Assembly (NCBI RefSeq): GCF_016862215.1
Contig: NZ_BOMN01000097.1
Span: forward strand, 19,785-83,784
Origin: Winogradskya humida
Lineage (GTDB): Bacteria > Actinomycetota > Actinomycetes > Mycobacteriales > Micromonosporaceae
Length of the DNA stretch: 64,000 bases
Direction: 5' to 3'
The translations under genes and the position numbers were made by a program. Positions 45,801-53,191 of the stretch are shown here, piece by piece (position 1 is the first letter of the stretch; every line of letters starts with the position of its first letter). The notes under the pieces were generated by a model. That model was given only the letters and a program-made list of their open reading frames with translations. It made no database searches and was not told the origin of the DNA.

Positions 45801-45888
45801 CGTCGCGCAACGGCGCCCGGAGATCGTCGAGGTTGTCGTCCAGATAGTCGTTCACGGCGATGATCAGGGCGGACCGGGCGGCAGCCAT
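42841..45888 (-). CDS. Caspase-like protease with transmembrane helix, solute-binding-like and VWA domains
   Basis: 1015 aa. Residues ~1-250: C14 caspase fold with catalytic H83 (F-S-G-H-A-F) and C135 (L-D-C-C-H-G-G). Residues ~265-330 are helical; ~333-420 a beta-rich Ig-like module. A single membrane helix (~449-470, after R-R-L-H-L-P-R-F) should place the caspase in the cytoplasm. Residues ~475-790 resemble a solute-binding/substrate-recognition domain with cysteines for extracytoplasmic disulfides; ~815-1010 is a VWA domain with an intact MIDAS D823-V-S-G-S827. This fits a membrane receptor whose outer domains control an inner death-type protease. It is preceded by EACC1 (4-nt gap) and followed, overlapping, by a solute-binding lipoprotein. 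Confidence 0.88.
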   Translation of the reverse strand: MAAARSALIIAVNDYLDDNLDDLRAPLRDAAALKGVLDNPAIGAFDKVTILPNPTADVARRALENFFKRGGATEVRVCHFSGHAFRGPSSDSLYLAMHDTQTEDYPESSSVPSDWLANLIKISPARYKLLLLDCCHGGLFKFRGPDGGETLDSADVGETLTRSVGKFAPAPAIPIANGRAAVAIAAARAGQGSVEKRHGALSEAIIEGLSTGDAGRADSEWITPDDLLAYAKEWFTKTGLHQSPVGTQHENTADFFVARNLSYRPLIPPDVEELLRSPTPATRYTGIEKLDMVASSGAAGAAQAVRTRLQRLVQDNRGSQIGEVAQVVLLRNSLTVSPAAAGFGRVRRGTTVPAQEITVAVPHLGDRWQAECADPAVTLTRHPGRLEIAIDPARRGDIAATVTVTSAMGDAEIPVTATVTRPEIPWHVPAFPPLPRRLHLPRFTDAGRRTAATLACGAAVLLTTTSAHLVPKVQLQGWCIPTQDLPVLTTQSLQPALERAAREFESSHTSTDCADTQVRVSITALSSDGLAERRIAEQWPDTADADPRATPEVAAAADAEARMAGPAPQVWVPESSVQVELARTAMGGTAPLSLNLPAAAEISEASVAASPFVLAVPDSPGSPVHLTWKQVLQDGWRFPRPDPRNSTTGLLATYALYEAASDDRDAEKILRPSLGGDDLRNDLCRLRLSTDAPPAGTAFLMPEKYVSDYNAGRPLGDGCPVANTAPVTTTLKVVESSTPAPALDVPCVTLTGIPASDGAQHELAEAFCDHLHSAKGLAALRADGLAAPRSSAAMPNPGTGAAKKVIDTWTSAQRPVRVLLAMDVSGSMKLTPPGSSTQRIETVRAAARTAVERSEMAPGDEVGVWRFATHLSGSRDYAELVPLASATGDQQSRAAAALASLTATTADTGLYDTIQAGVRTLAEGTTATAGLDPVNRLVVLTDGENDDDPTAATVQDLATDLRTHDVEVSIIASVGADCAPFEPLYKFDLTCVEKGADELAAAFAKALPSRAVTPS

Positions 45889-45892
45889 GGGC

Positions 45893-46294
45893 TCAGGTCC
45901 GCCCGTCGTCTCCGGCCTCGATCGCCCGCAGGAAGGCGGCGACGAGCCGTCCCTGCTCGGCGGTCGTCGCCGCGCTGACCTCGAGTTCCTTGTCGCCCAC
46001 CCGGATCTTCACCCGGCGCTGCGGCGCGGTGTCGCTCCTGAGCCACTCCCGGACCGTGGTGACCACCGTCGCGACCAGGCCCACGGAGGCCTGCACCGTC
46101 ACCAGGATCGCGCCGATCGTCTCGAGGTCGGTCCCCCGGGTGCCCGGCGGGCCGCCACCCACCACGGGGTGGCCGATGACGGCGTCGTCGTTCTCCGCGA
46201 TCCTGTCCCGCAGATAACCGGTCAGCTCGATGATGCGTTCAAGGTCCGCATCGGCCTCCTGGACCGACACCAGCATTTCGATCTTGTCGCCCAT
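45893..46294 (-). CDS. EACC1-type effector-associated constant component
   Basis: 133 aa from the ATG at 46294, with ACGGAG ~10 nt upstream (earlier in-frame codons run through the leader hairpins). N-terminal D-A-D-L-E-R-I-I-E-L-T-G-Y-L-R-D-R-I, a central G-T-R-G, a hydrophobic helix with V-T-T-V-R-E-W-L, and a C-terminal strand block V-K-I-R-V-G-D-K-E-L-E-V fit EACC1. EACC1 was defined by Aravind and colleagues as the constant partner of variable effectors, often caspases, in NTP-dependent conflict systems of multicellular bacteria. It sits directly upstream of a caspase gene as expected. The short hydrophobic stretch may associate with membrane. Confidence 0.78.
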   Translation of the reverse strand: MGDKIEMLVSVQEADADLERIIELTGYLRDRIAENDDAVIGHPVVGGGPPGTRGTDLETIGAILVTVQASVGLVATVVTTVREWLRSDTAPQRRVKIRVGDKELEVSAATTAEQGRLVAAFLRAIEAGDDGRT

Positions 46295-46314
46295 GCCCTG
46301 AATCTCCGTAAGCA

Positions 46315-46352
46315 GAAAAGCCGGCAGGAAAAAGCCGGAGTGGAATCTCCGG
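46315..46352 (-). promoter_or_regulatory. Two mutually exclusive leader hairpins before the EACC1 gene
   Basis: On the minus strand, CCGGAG-ATTCCA-CTCCGG (46352-46335) is followed by CTTTTT, a terminator-like structure. CCGGC-(8 nt)-GCCGG (46338-46321), followed by CTTTT, reuses four bases of the first stem. They lie 27-58 nt before the EACC1 start. They may terminate transcripts of the upstream MBL gene or act as an attenuator of the caspase operon. Confidence 0.4.
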
Positions 46353-46426
46353 TCGCCAGGCAAGGAGAATAGAGCATAGAACTGCGCCGGGTACGCCCCG
46401 TACGCGCTGACGCGAAATGCTGAAGA

Positions 46427-47023
46427 TCAAATATGTTCGCCGGGCGCCAGATAGCGGTACCCGTTGTCGGTCTCCTCCGCGAGCCAGCCGTTGATCGATT
46501 CGAGGCCGCGCTCGTTCAGCTGGGCATCGTGGATCGGAATCGTACGATCCGGGTTGACGGTCTTCACGAAATCGATGGCCTCGCGCATCTTCAGCCAGGA
46601 GCCCTGCGCCGGAACCAGGAGCGTCTCCACCGGCACGCCGGGAACGTGCAGCGAGTCCCCCGGGTGATACACCGAGCCGTCCACGATGTACCCGAGGTTG
46701 GGACAGTCCGGCAGCCCGCCGTAGATGGTGGCGTGCTCCCCGCCGACCGCCTGCACCTCGAAACCCGCCGCGCTGAACGTCGTGCCGGGCGTGATCGGGG
46801 TGAAGTCCACACCCGTGATGCCGGCGCCGGCCGGGGCGTAGACGGGGACGCCGAGACCCGCGAGCCGCAACACGTCGACGTGGTCACTGTGCTCATGGGT
46901 CACCAGGACGGCATCGGCGCCCTTCAGCGCGTACGCCTCGCTCCAGGTCCCCGGGTCGACGATCAGGACCCGGCCCTCGGCCTCGAGCCGTACGCACGCG
47001 TGGGTGTATTTAGTGATCCGCAT
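46427..47023 (-). CDS. MBL-fold metal-dependent hydrolase (UlaG/RomA-like)
   Basis: 198 aa from the ATG at 47023. The metallo-beta-lactamase motif T-H-E-H-S-D-H-V (H-x-H-x-D-H) and G-E-H-A, D-S-L-H, P-I-H-D give a two-metal site. Members of this compact group hydrolyse lactones, phosphodiesters or thioesters; the natural substrate is unknown. It starts 14 bp inside the end of the ATPase gene, so the two are cotranscribed. It precedes the EACC1 operon, separated by the leader hairpins. Confidence 0.87.
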   Translation of the reverse strand: MRITKYTHACVRLEAEGRVLIVDPGTWSEAYALKGADAVLVTHEHSDHVDVLRLAGLGVPVYAPAGAGITGVDFTPITPGTTFSAAGFEVQAVGGEHATIYGGLPDCPNLGYIVDGSVYHPGDSLHVPGVPVETLLVPAQGSWLKMREAIDFVKTVNPDRTIPIHDAQLNERGLESINGWLAEETDNGYRYLAPGEHI

Positions 47024-49247
47024 GGTTGCGGATGCTACGTGCTTCCCGCCCCCACGCCTCAATGCCTTTTCCCTCGACCAGTTCCAGGGCAGCCGCCACC
47101 TCGGCCATCCCCTCCGCGGAGCGGCCGTCCTCCACCAGCAGCAGTGCGAGCGCCGTGTGCGCGGGGATGAGCGGCCACACCGCGCCGACCCGAGCGGCCT
47201 CGGCGATCACCGAACGCATTCCCGCTTCCGCGTCGGCCGAAGCCGAAGCCGACGTCGACGCCAAGGCCGAGGCCGAGGCCGTACGGCCCTGCCGGTAGCG
47301 CAGCCGGGCGAGGTAGAGCCGCGCGTCCGGCATGGCCTGCGGTGAGCGGTACGGCCGGGCGAGGAAGTGCAGCAGCCGCTCCTCGAGCCCGTCGTACCGC
47401 CCGGCAGCCAGGTCCAGGCCGATCTCGGTGAGCTCGACGATCGGCCGGAGCCGTTCGTACTGGGCGGCGTCGACGAGCTGGCGACCGGTGTCGAGAAGCT
47501 GCGACGCCGCCGGGGTCAGGCCGGCGTGCAGCGCGCCCTGCGCCCAGTTGAGGCAGGCCCGCGCCCGTTCCCGGGGGTAGCCGGCGAACGTCTCGTCGGC
47601 CAGTGCCGCCTCGATCGCGGGCCACGCGCCGGGATCACCGGTCTCCAGGCTGAGCGACAGGCGGGCGATCTCCACCGCGAGCAGGGCGGACGGGTCACCG
47701 GAGAGCTCGGCTGCCGCGGCGGCCTCGGTGCAGCGGCGCTGGTGTTCCGAGACGTGCCGCCCGACGACGGTGTCCGGCGCGGAGAGGACGGCGAGGGCGC
47801 GGGCGCGGCGGGCGTGCTGGCGCAGATAGGGCACCGCGCGCTCGATCTCCTCGTACCCCTCGCGGGCCTCGCCCTGCTGGCGCAGCATCCGCCCGAGCGC
47901 CAGGCCCAGCTCACCCCGGGCGCCCGGGGGCAGCCGGCGGTCGGCGAGCAGGCGGCGCAGGACCGGGATGGCGTCGGCCTGGGCGACGCTCTCGATCGCC
48001 GAGCGGCCCAGTTTCACCGCGAGCCGGACCCGGACGGGGCGGGGCAGGTCGGCGTACCCCATGGTCTCGAGCAGGAAGCGGGCCGCCGTGGCGTCGTCGC
48101 CCTGGGCGGTGGCGAGATCGGCCGCGGCCTCGGCGTTGCGCACGTGGTCGGCGGGGCTGCCCGCGAGCCGGTAGTGGTGGGCGAGCAGCGCGACCGGCCG
48201 GGGCTGCTGCTCCTCCAGCATCCGGGCGCTGCGCAGGTGCAGCAGGCTGCGGGTCACCGGCGGGACGAGTTCGTAGACGACCTGGCGGGCGAGGGTGTGC
48301 CGGAACCAGAGCCGGCCGTCGCGTTCGTGCAGCAGGCCGGCGGCGCGGGCTTCGGCGAGGGCCGTGGCGACCGTACGGTGATCGGTGTCGACCATCACCG
48401 AGAGTGGGTGCGGGTCCGCGGCCATACCCGTCACCGCGGCCGCGCCGAGGATCTCCTGGGTGCGTTCGCCGAGCTGGCGCAGGCGGGTGAGGAGCACGTC
48501 ACGCAGCAGGGCGGGGACGGCGACGTCGGCGAGGACCTCGGGATGGCGCCGAATACGCTCCACGTCACCGCCGGTTACCAGCGAGCGCACGACCTCCTCG
48601 ATCAGGAACGGGATGCCGGCCGTCCGCTCGAACAGGTGGGTGATGAACCGGTCCGGCGGTTCGGCACCCGCGTCGAACCTGGTCAGCACTGCGGCGGCGA
48701 GACTGCCGACCTCGTCGCGGGTCATCGGGGAGACGGGTAACCGCCGCACGGCCGCGGGTGGCTGCCAGCCGGGAAGGCCGTCACGCATGGTGATCAGCAC
48801 GGTCAGGCCGGGCACGGGGTACGCGGCCAGATGGTCGATCAGCTCCACGGTGGCCGGATCAGCCATCTGCAGATCCTCGAGAGCGACGACAAGCGGACCC
48901 CGCTCCCGGAGCAGCTCGGCCATGGCCCTGAGTAACCGGGCCCGCTCGGCGTCGGCGTCCAGCGGCGGCCCGGTGACCAGCGGGGAGGTGAGCCGCAACC
49001 CGTCGACGAGCGGTCCGAGCGGCTGCGGATCGCGCAGGTCGTCACAGTGGGCGACCACGACCGGGACCTCAGCGCTGTCGAGCAGCTCGGCGACCAGCCG
49101 GGTCTTCCCGACACCCGCCTCGCCGGTGAGCAGCACCAGCGCCGACGGTCTCGCCAGCTCCGCGCTCAGGGTAGCGAGCAGCGCCGCACGGCCGACGAAG
49201 GATCCGGGCGCTGTGGGCAGGGCGAAGGCCGCGGCGAGCTTGGACAC
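47010..49247 (-). CDS. STAND-like AAA ATPase with TPR-like C-terminus, no HTH
   Basis: 745 aa, GTG start (the first possible start after an upstream stop; no ribosome site visible). Residues ~15-240 are an AAA/STAND ATPase: F-V-G-R-A-A-L-L, Walker A G-E-A-G-V-G-K-T-R-L, Walker B-like V-V-A-L-E-D-L-Q. Residues ~240-380 are winged-helix-like, and the rest is a helical, TPR-type superstructure, as in LAL regulators. The LuxR helix-turn-helix expected at the C-terminus is absent; the protein ends N-H-A-D-H. An Ala/Ser low-complexity patch (~655-675) derives from a 6-bp repeat. It may sense or relay a signal rather than bind DNA. Its closeness to the caspase module is suggestive only. Confidence 0.82.
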   Translation of the reverse strand: MSKLAAAFALPTAPGSFVGRAALLATLSAELARPSALVLLTGEAGVGKTRLVAELLDSAEVPVVVAHCDDLRDPQPLGPLVDGLRLTSPLVTGPPLDADAERARLLRAMAELLRERGPLVVALEDLQMADPATVELIDHLAAYPVPGLTVLITMRDGLPGWQPPAAVRRLPVSPMTRDEVGSLAAAVLTRFDAGAEPPDRFITHLFERTAGIPFLIEEVVRSLVTGGDVERIRRHPEVLADVAVPALLRDVLLTRLRQLGERTQEILGAAAVTGMAADPHPLSVMVDTDHRTVATALAEARAAGLLHERDGRLWFRHTLARQVVYELVPPVTRSLLHLRSARMLEEQQPRPVALLAHHYRLAGSPADHVRNAEAAADLATAQGDDATAARFLLETMGYADLPRPVRVRLAVKLGRSAIESVAQADAIPVLRRLLADRRLPPGARGELGLALGRMLRQQGEAREGYEEIERAVPYLRQHARRARALAVLSAPDTVVGRHVSEHQRRCTEAAAAAELSGDPSALLAVEIARLSLSLETGDPGAWPAIEAALADETFAGYPRERARACLNWAQGALHAGLTPAASQLLDTGRQLVDAAQYERLRPIVELTEIGLDLAAGRYDGLEERLLHFLARPYRSPQAMPDARLYLARLRYRQGRTASASALASTSASASADAEAGMRSVIAEAARVGAVWPLIPAHTALALLLVEDGRSAEGMAEVAAALELVEGKGIEAWGREARSIRNHADH

Positions 49248-49310
49248 CGCGGGGAACAGTATCCGCAGATCGCGCCCGGGTATCCGTGACGTCGAACACC
49301 CGGCCGTTGC

Positions 49311-49799
49311 TCAGCCGGCCCGCAGAACCACCACGGCCGACCCGGCGGCCTGGTCATGCAGGCAGCGCACGTCCTGCCGGAAGATCGTGCCCGCATCGAC
49401 CAGGGAGAACACGCCGCACGTGAGCGCGCCGGCGCCGCTGAACAGGATGGCCCTGATCAGGAGCTCACGGACGAACATCCGCCCCCACCCGAACGGCTCG
49501 CCCGTCAGCGCGTCGACCACCACGTAGCCGAGCAGCGACTTGCCCGGGCTCTGGCCGTGCTGCCAGGTGAACAGCGACCAGATGAACCACCCCACCCCGA
49601 GGGTCACCACCGCGATCCCCCCGTCGAGCAGCGCCGCCCCGATGCGGTCCCCCGCCGTCGCCAGCCGGGGGACGGCGAGGGGCGGCGGGTAGCCGGTGAC
49701 CCGCATCAGGCCGGCGGGCTGTGGATATTCACCGCCCGCACCGGCCTGGGAACGCTCGCCGATGCCGGCGACGGGCTCGCTATTCTCTGGTGTCGTCAT
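49311..49799 (-). CDS. RDD family membrane protein
   Basis: 162 aa. The first ~45 residues are a Gly/Pro-rich cytoplasmic tail; then R-L-A-T-A-G-D-R-I-G-A-A-L-L-D (A-x-x-x-R, D of the RDD signature), two or three hydrophobic segments and G-Q-S-P-G-K-S-L-L-G, typical of RDD proteins. Proposed roles include ion exchange and protein-complex assembly; none can be assigned here. The ATG lies 20 bp inside the end of the upstream gene at 49780-51039, so they are coupled. The next gene downstream starts 63 bp away. Confidence 0.85.
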   Translation of the reverse strand: MTTPENSEPVAGIGERSQAGAGGEYPQPAGLMRVTGYPPPLAVPRLATAGDRIGAALLDGGIAVVTLGVGWFIWSLFTWQHGQSPGKSLLGYVVVDALTGEPFGWGRMFVRELLIRAILFSGAGALTCGVFSLVDAGTIFRQDVRCLHDQAAGSAVVVLRAG

Positions 49800-51039
49800 G
49801 CTCGTTTCTGACGGACATGCCCGCCGGCAGAATGCTCAGGACCGTGGTGACGATGCGGTTGACCGTCTGCGTGTTCGCGAGCGCGCCGGACAGGCCGCCC
49901 ACAGGATCGGCGGCGCCGTAGGGTGCACGGTCGAGCGTCCCGGTGAACGTCCTGCCGAAGACCGCGCGGATGACGTCGACCACGATGGCCTCGGCCCGTT
50001 CGCCGCGCGCGACCCGGCTGTCGATCTTCCGTACCGCCTCGGCGGCCAGGCCGAGCAGCTCGGCGTCGATCGCGCCGTCGGGGTCCGCGGGGCCGAGCGG
50101 GCGCGCGATCTCACCGGTCGCGTCCCCCACCGGCGAGGTGGCCACGGGCGCCTGCTTGGCACCGAGCGGGCGCTCCACATAGGCCTCGTACCAGTCCCGC
50201 CGGCGGCGCATGATCGCGAGAACCGACTCGATCTCCCGCGCGACGGTTGCCGGGTCGCTGGTCGCCCACTGCCCGGTCCGGACACCCCGCTTCTGCGACC
50301 AGGACTCCAGGGGCCACGTCTCGGAGCCCGCCGTGAGGGTGACCCCGGCCCAGACCAGGATCTCCGTCGCGAGCGTGGTGAGCCACGGATCGTTGTCCAG
50401 GGCGTCGGCGAGCCACCGCGGCAACCGCGGGCGCTGCAACGCCCCACGCCGTCCCCGCATCCGCCGGTGATGATCGACCGTGGCGGCGTTGAGGCGCCCG
50501 GCGATCCACGCCTCGAGGTGGAGGATCGGCTGCCGGGCATGGGCGAGCACGTCCACGACGACCGCCTCGACGTCCTCGTGGAACCGGTCCAGGCATTCGT
50601 CGGCCAGGCGCTCCACGCCCGACGCGCACATGGCGTGGCCCCGCGCCAGCTCGAACTTGCGGGTCAGCCGGGAGAACACAATCGGCCAGACCACCTCGTA
50701 CGCCGCACCGCTGAGCCGCACCCGCAGCTCGGCGTCGGCGGTGGTGGCAACGGCGGCGAGCTGTCCACTGCGCGCCAGGCCACGGAACTCCCGGACCCCG
50801 GCATCACCCGCCGCACGCAACCCGGTGGACAGTGCCCCCTCGGCGCGTTCCGAGCCCGGCCGCAGATCGATCACGCGCCGCTCGTCAACGCCGCGCGACG
50901 GCTGTTCCCGCACTTCGACGGGCGCTTCCGGCCGGACCGTGCGGGAGGCGTACAGCCCGCCCTGGGACGCGTTCGACGCGCGGGCCGCACGGATCCGGGC
51001 GGGGTCGAGACGCTGGGTCGGGGCATGCGAGTTGTTCAC
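49780..51039 (-). CDS. Unrecognised helical protein, weakly sigma-factor-like
   Basis: 419 aa from the GTG at 51039 (GAAGGAG 5 nt upstream; the longer frame lacks this). The first ~95 residues are Arg/Ala-rich and poorly structured. The core (~105-230) is helical and well conserved-looking: V-V-W-P-I-V-F-S-R-L-T-R-K-F, L-D-R-F-H-E-D-V-E-A-V-V-V-D-V-L, H-L-E-A-W-I-A-G-R-L-N-A-A-T-V-D-H-H-R-R. The pattern acidic helix, then E-A-W-I-x-x-R-L-x-x-x-x-V-D-x-x-R-R resembles region 2 of sigma-70-type factors, but no region 4 is visible. A role in transcription is a guess. Coupled to the RDD gene and divergent from the LuxR gene. Confidence 0.55.
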   Translation of the reverse strand: MNNSHAPTQRLDPARIRAARASNASQGGLYASRTVRPEAPVEVREQPSRGVDERRVIDLRPGSERAEGALSTGLRAAGDAGVREFRGLARSGQLAAVATTADAELRVRLSGAAYEVVWPIVFSRLTRKFELARGHAMCASGVERLADECLDRFHEDVEAVVVDVLAHARQPILHLEAWIAGRLNAATVDHHRRMRGRRGALQRPRLPRWLADALDNDPWLTTLATEILVWAGVTLTAGSETWPLESWSQKRGVRTGQWATSDPATVAREIESVLAIMRRRRDWYEAYVERPLGAKQAPVATSPVGDATGEIARPLGPADPDGAIDAELLGLAAEAVRKIDSRVARGERAEAIVVDVIRAVFGRTFTGTLDRAPYGAADPVGGLSGALANTQTVNRIVTTVLSILPAGMSVRNEHDDTRE

Positions 51040-51395
51040 CGCTACTCCTTCCGGTCGAGCTGCCGGATCGAGATCCGATCGCAGGCCCGATCGGGGCGAT
51101 CCTGAATGAGGACTGTGGAGCGTCAGCTTGACCGGTACCGTCCGTCCCGCGGGAGGGCTACGCGCAGGATCAAGCGATTCGCGGCCCACCTAGAGACGAT
51201 CGTCGAAGTCTCGCGACGTTCGAACGACCCTTTCTCCGATGATCAGCTGCGGACACGGGAACCGGGTTTCGCTATGCCGCACGTTCTGATACCGGATGTG
51301 AGGAAGACGACTGCGTGCCGGGATCCCCTACTTATAAAGCGTCCGGCCCGCGACCTCGGCCCACCATCGGTCGTAACAACGATCGAGGAGGAGCC
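51040..51395. other. Divergent intergenic region (sigma-like gene / LuxR gene)
   Basis: 356 bp without a credible gene. It contains a CGTTCGAACG palindrome at 51217-51226 and a TATAAA (51335-51340) about 55 nt before the LuxR start codon, which may be its -10. No repeat array. Confidence 0.5.
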
Positions 51396-52484
51396 ATGGG
51401 GTGCCCCGACATCGCCCGTGACCTGCGCCCGGCGCCGTTCGTCGGCCGGGAACGCGAACTCCGGTACGCCACCGGGCTGCTCGGCGCCGCGGCGCCCGGC
51501 CAGGTCACCGTCCTGGTCGTGGAGGGTGCTGCGGGCAGCGGCCGGACCCGGTTCCTGCGGGAGCTGGGCGCGGCGGCCTGCCGGCTGGGTGTCACCGTCA
51601 CGGACGCTCCGGAGTGGACGTTCGCCGGGCCGTTGATGTTCTGCAGCGACCGCCCGTTGCGGATCACCGCCCGGACCTGGGACGGCCTCGACCTGCTCGC
51701 CGAGTCCGCCCCCGTCCTCGTCGTCGTGACCGCTCGCACCGGTCATGATCCGCTTCCGCTCGACCGGCTGACCTCGCCCTCGGTCCACCGGCTGACCCTC
51801 GCCCCGTTGCCGCCCGCCGACGTCGGACTGCTCGCCTCCGAGCTGCTCGGCCGGCCGCCCGGCAGGGAACTGGTGGACCTGCTGCGGGTTGCCGCCGGGC
51901 GCCCGGGGGCGGTCCGCGACCTGATCACCGGGTTGCAGGAGGAGGGGCGGGTGACGGTTGCGGAGCCTCCGGCACTTCCCCGGCGTACGCAATCCTGGGT
52001 GTCCGGACAGCTGGCCGCACTCTCCCCGCAGGCGCGGCATCTCCTGCAGGCCGCGACCACCCTGCGCTCGCCGTTCCCCCTGGTCGAGCTGACCCGACTG
52101 GTGCGGGTGAGCCCGGTGCGGGTGGTGCCGGCGATCGGCGAGGCGCTGGAGTCGGGGCTGCTCGTCGGCGACGGCGAGATGCTGTCGTTCAGTCACGACC
52201 TCGTCCGGGCGATCGTGACGGACAGTCTGCCGCGGCCGATCGCGGCGGCCTTGCGCGTGGAACCGGAACGGCAGGGCTGGGACCTGCTCAGTTCCCGGGA
52301 GCGCGAGGTCGCCGAGCTCGCCGGGCACGCCCTGACCAACCAGCAGATCGCCAACCGGGTCCGGCTGTCGCCGCACACGGTCAACTACCACCTGCGGCAG
52401 ATCTTCCAGAAGCTCGGGATCACCTCCCGGGTGGAGCTGGCGACGGTCATGCGTGATCACAGCGCCGCGCCACCGTCCACATAG
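51396..52484 (+). CDS. LuxR family regulator with short AAA-like domain
   Basis: 362 aa from the ATG at 51396 (GAGGAGGAG upstream). The N-terminal F-V-G-R-E-R-E-L and G-A-A-G-S-G-R-T resemble a LAL-type P-loop, but the usual Lys is replaced by Arg (G-S-G-R-T), and the ATPase region is much shortened. The C-terminal GerE-type HTH is complete: L-S-S-R-E-R-E-V-A-E-L-A-G-H-A-L-T-N-Q-Q-I-A-N-R-V-R-L-S-P-H-T-V-N-Y-H-L-R-Q-I-F. It is a probable pathway-specific activator of the convergent biosynthetic operon, whose last gene it overlaps by 28 bp at the 3' ends. ATP binding may be lost. Confidence 0.85.
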   Translation: MGCPDIARDLRPAPFVGRERELRYATGLLGAAAPGQVTVLVVEGAAGSGRTRFLRELGAAACRLGVTVTDAPEWTFAGPLMFCSDRPLRITARTWDGLDLLAESAPVLVVVTARTGHDPLPLDRLTSPSVHRLTLAPLPPADVGLLASELLGRPPGRELVDLLRVAAGRPGAVRDLITGLQEEGRVTVAEPPALPRRTQSWVSGQLAALSPQARHLLQAATTLRSPFPLVELTRLVRVSPVRVVPAIGEALESGLLVGDGEMLSFSHDLVRAIVTDSLPRPIAAALRVEPERQGWDLLSSREREVAELAGHALTNQQIANRVRLSPHTVNYHLRQIFQKLGITSRVELATVMRDHSAAPPST

Positions 52485-53191
52485 ATGTTCTGCATGGTGA
52501 TGTGGCGGGCGCGGCCCGAGGCGAGAAACACCACCGCGTCGGCCACGTCCTCCGGTGCGGCGATCCGGCCCAGCGGAATGCCGACCTTGTACCGGCCGGG
52601 ATCGCCCGCGACAGTCGCCGCCGCACCCCCGGCGTCGCTCCAGAGACCACGCTGCATGGGTGTATCGGTGGAACCCGGGGAGACCACGTTGCACCGGATG
52701 CCGAAGGTTGCGAGTTCGAGCCCCAGGCTCCGCGTGAAGTGTGCGGCTGCGGCCTTGGACGCCGCGTAGGCGGCCATGTTCATTCTCGGCACACCGCCCG
52801 CGTTCGAGGCGACGGTGACGATGGCTCCCCGGTGCCGCGCCATCATCGGACGGGCGACCGCACGGCTGACCCGGAAGACGCCCGCCGCGTTCACGTCGAA
52901 GACGTCGTGCCAGTCGGCGTCGGTCGCGTCCGCGGCCGGGCCGACCCGCAGGATCCCCGCGACGTTGACGAGGACGTCGATCGGTCCGACCGACCGCTCG
53001 ATCCACGCGACGGCCGCCGTCACCGCACCGGTGTCACACACGTCCATCGCCATCGCGAGGACCTCCGGCGTGCCCGGATCCGTGACCGGCGGCTTCAGAT
53101 CGGTCGCGACGACGCGGTACCCGTCGGCCACCAGTGCCGCGACGACAGCCGCGCCGATCCCCTGACCGGCACCGGTCACCAGAGCGATCAT
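52457..53191 (-). CDS. EntA-like 2,3-dihydro-2,3-dihydroxybenzoate dehydrogenase (SDR)
   Basis: 244 aa. SDR fold with T-G-A-G-Q-G-I-G (NAD binding), N-V-A-G-I-L-R-V-G, the catalytic S in T-V-A-S-N-A and Y-A-A-S-K. The strings G-L-E-L-A-x-x-G-I-R-C-N-V-V-S-P-G-S-T-D-T-x-M-Q and G-I-P-L-G-R-I-A are those of EntA/DhbA enzymes, which aromatise dihydro-diols to catecholates. The isochorismate enzymes (EntB, EntC) are not in the window, so it may act on another cyclohexadiene diol, or on a modified aminohydroxybenzoate in this cluster. Last gene of the minus-strand operon; its ATG overlaps the stop of the monooxygenase gene. Confidence 0.85.
   Translation of the reverse strand: MIALVTGAGQGIGAAVVAALVADGYRVVATDLKPPVTDPGTPEVLAMAMDVCDTGAVTAAVAWIERSVGPIDVLVNVAGILRVGPAADATDADWHDVFDVNAAGVFRVSRAVARPMMARHRGAIVTVASNAGGVPRMNMAAYAASKAAAAHFTRSLGLELATFGIRCNVVSPGSTDTPMQRGLWSDAGGAAATVAGDPGRYKVGIPLGRIAAPEDVADAVVFLASGRARHITMQNIYVDGGAAL

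Noticed and set aside
52457..53191. Catecholate siderophore cluster based on the EntA-like gene
   Set aside because: No EntB, EntC or EntE homologue or NRPS is present in the window; the adjacent GriI/GriH-type genes suggest a different aromatic acid.
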